Part shown: in pieces, positions 63,675 through 64,000 of the stretch
Position numbering within the stretch: position 1 is the first letter of the stretch
How the letters are laid out: each line of letters opens with the position of its first letter
Assembly: GCF_014170335.1 (NCBI RefSeq)
Contig: NZ_LZZS01000004.1
Location: 310,001 to 374,000, forward strand
Length of the DNA: 64,000 bases
Source of the DNA: Achromobacter sp. UMC46
GTDB lineage: Bacteria; Pseudomonadota; Gammaproteobacteria; Burkholderiales; Burkholderiaceae_B
Direction of reading: 5' to 3'
Position numbers and translations under genes: made by a program
The notes under the pieces: generated by a model
What the model saw: the letters and a program-made list of their open reading frames with translations, nothing else
What the model was told of the DNA's origin: nothing
Databases searched by the model: none

Positions 63675-64000
63675 ATGTCGAGAGGCCGCACCATGGCGTT
63701 TTTTCTCAGCATGCTTGCCGCCCCCGCGGGCGCGTCCGTGATCTACGACAACCATGGCCTCGTGGTGGACGTCGCGACCAGCGGGCGCAGTGACTGGAAC
63801 ACCGGCCAGCGCCAGAACACCCGCACGACGACCATCAGCTTCCAGGGCCACAAACTGTGCGGCCGGGATGTGGGCCGGCTGCTGTACCCGGACGGCAAGG
63901 AGCCCGCCGCCAACACCTTCTTCTGCGCAGGTCCCGCCAAGGCGTTGGAGACCGACGCGGTGCTGGCCTACTTCAACAGCTCCAGCACGGATCCCGTGCT
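63675..64000 (+). CDS. Secreted protein of unknown function, 5-prime part
   Basis: The window ends inside this gene. From the ATG at 63675 the frame stays open for 108 codons. It begins with a short signal-like stretch (MSRGRTMAFFLSMLAAPAGA, cleavage near Ala-Ser), then VIYDNHGLVVDVATSGRS and a predicted mixed alpha/beta region with two Cys (HKLCGRD and TFFCAGP). I do not recognise the family. A CGGAGTCCCCG site precedes the start. It follows the ABC ATPase by 55 bases on the same strand and may be cotranscribed or have its own promoter (TATATT about 63640-63645). Confidence 0.6.
   Translation, partial: MSRGRTMAFFLSMLAAPAGASVIYDNHGLVVDVATSGRSDWNTGQRQNTRTTTISFQGHKLCGRDVGRLLYPDGKEPAANTFFCAGPAKALETDAVLAYFNSSSTDPV

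Overview
The window looks like chromosome from a GC-rich betaproteobacterium of the Alcaligenaceae (Achromobacter/Bordetella-like). The clues are uniformly high GC, three stand-alone Bug-type periplasmic receptors of tripartite tricarboxylate transport (TTT), many LysR/AraC/GntR regulators, ATGA/GTGA stop-start overlaps, and a catabolic gene content suited to organic acids, sugar acids and amino acids. There is no rRNA, tRNA, CRISPR array, insertion sequence or phage gene. The taxonomic call is inference from gene content only.

Layout. (1) 1-7560: a tight + strand catabolic operon: TRAP permease tail, CitE-like lyase, ThDP enzyme, M20 carbamoylase-like hydrolase, aldehyde dehydrogenase, Bug receptor and class II aldolase. 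A second acetolactate-synthase-like enzyme converges on it and is divergent from a LysR regulator (7591-10376). (2) 10393-11048: a ParDE-type toxin-antitoxin pair with a dyad operator. (3) 11161-20163: a five-gene minus-strand block with an HEXXH metallopeptidase, three transglutaminase-fold proteins (one fused to DUF2126, one with Ser in place of the catalytic Cys) and an ATP-grasp/alpha-E protein. This matches a family set predicted to make or process peptides but still poorly characterised, and it is the best candidate for an undescribed system here. (4) 20661-25552: a five-gene + strand operon (isochorismatase-fold hydrolase, XapX, amidohydrolase, DoxX, MFS_3 exporter). (5) 25566-29085: a cNMP-binding/flavoprotein that appears to have lost its NAD(P)H domain, two tail-to-tail AraC paralogues carrying a 53-bp perfect inverted repeat, and a small secreted protein. 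(6) 29359-31563: a metallophosphoesterase lipoprotein.

(7) 31642-37273: hexarate catabolism. GarD, KdgD and a 2,5-dioxovalerate dehydrogenase take galactarate to 2-oxoglutarate, with a Bug receptor. A nearly identical second kdgD lies at 50301-51215 beside another Bug gene and a FadR-type GntR regulator. The garD promoter and both kdgD promoters share the 10-mer GTTGTACGAT over a predicted -10 box, so a local GntR regulon is likely. (8) 37367-43463: a four-gene signalling operon (CHASE3/GAF hybrid kinase with three receivers, CheR, CheB without receiver, receiver-kinase). (9) 43707-48211: a MobA-like transferase, an orphan amino-acid binding protein with a class III aminotransferase and LysR regulator, and a GFA enzyme, followed by an AT-rich stretch. 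(10) 52515-57824: a complete polar amino-acid ABC transporter with a built-in class I aminotransferase. (11) 57942-59892: a two-component system facing away from (12) 60113-63619, a siderophore/cobalamin-type ABC transporter with an azurin gene between permease and ATPase. The window ends inside a secreted protein gene of unknown function.

All calls are from reading translated sequence and motifs; no database search was possible.
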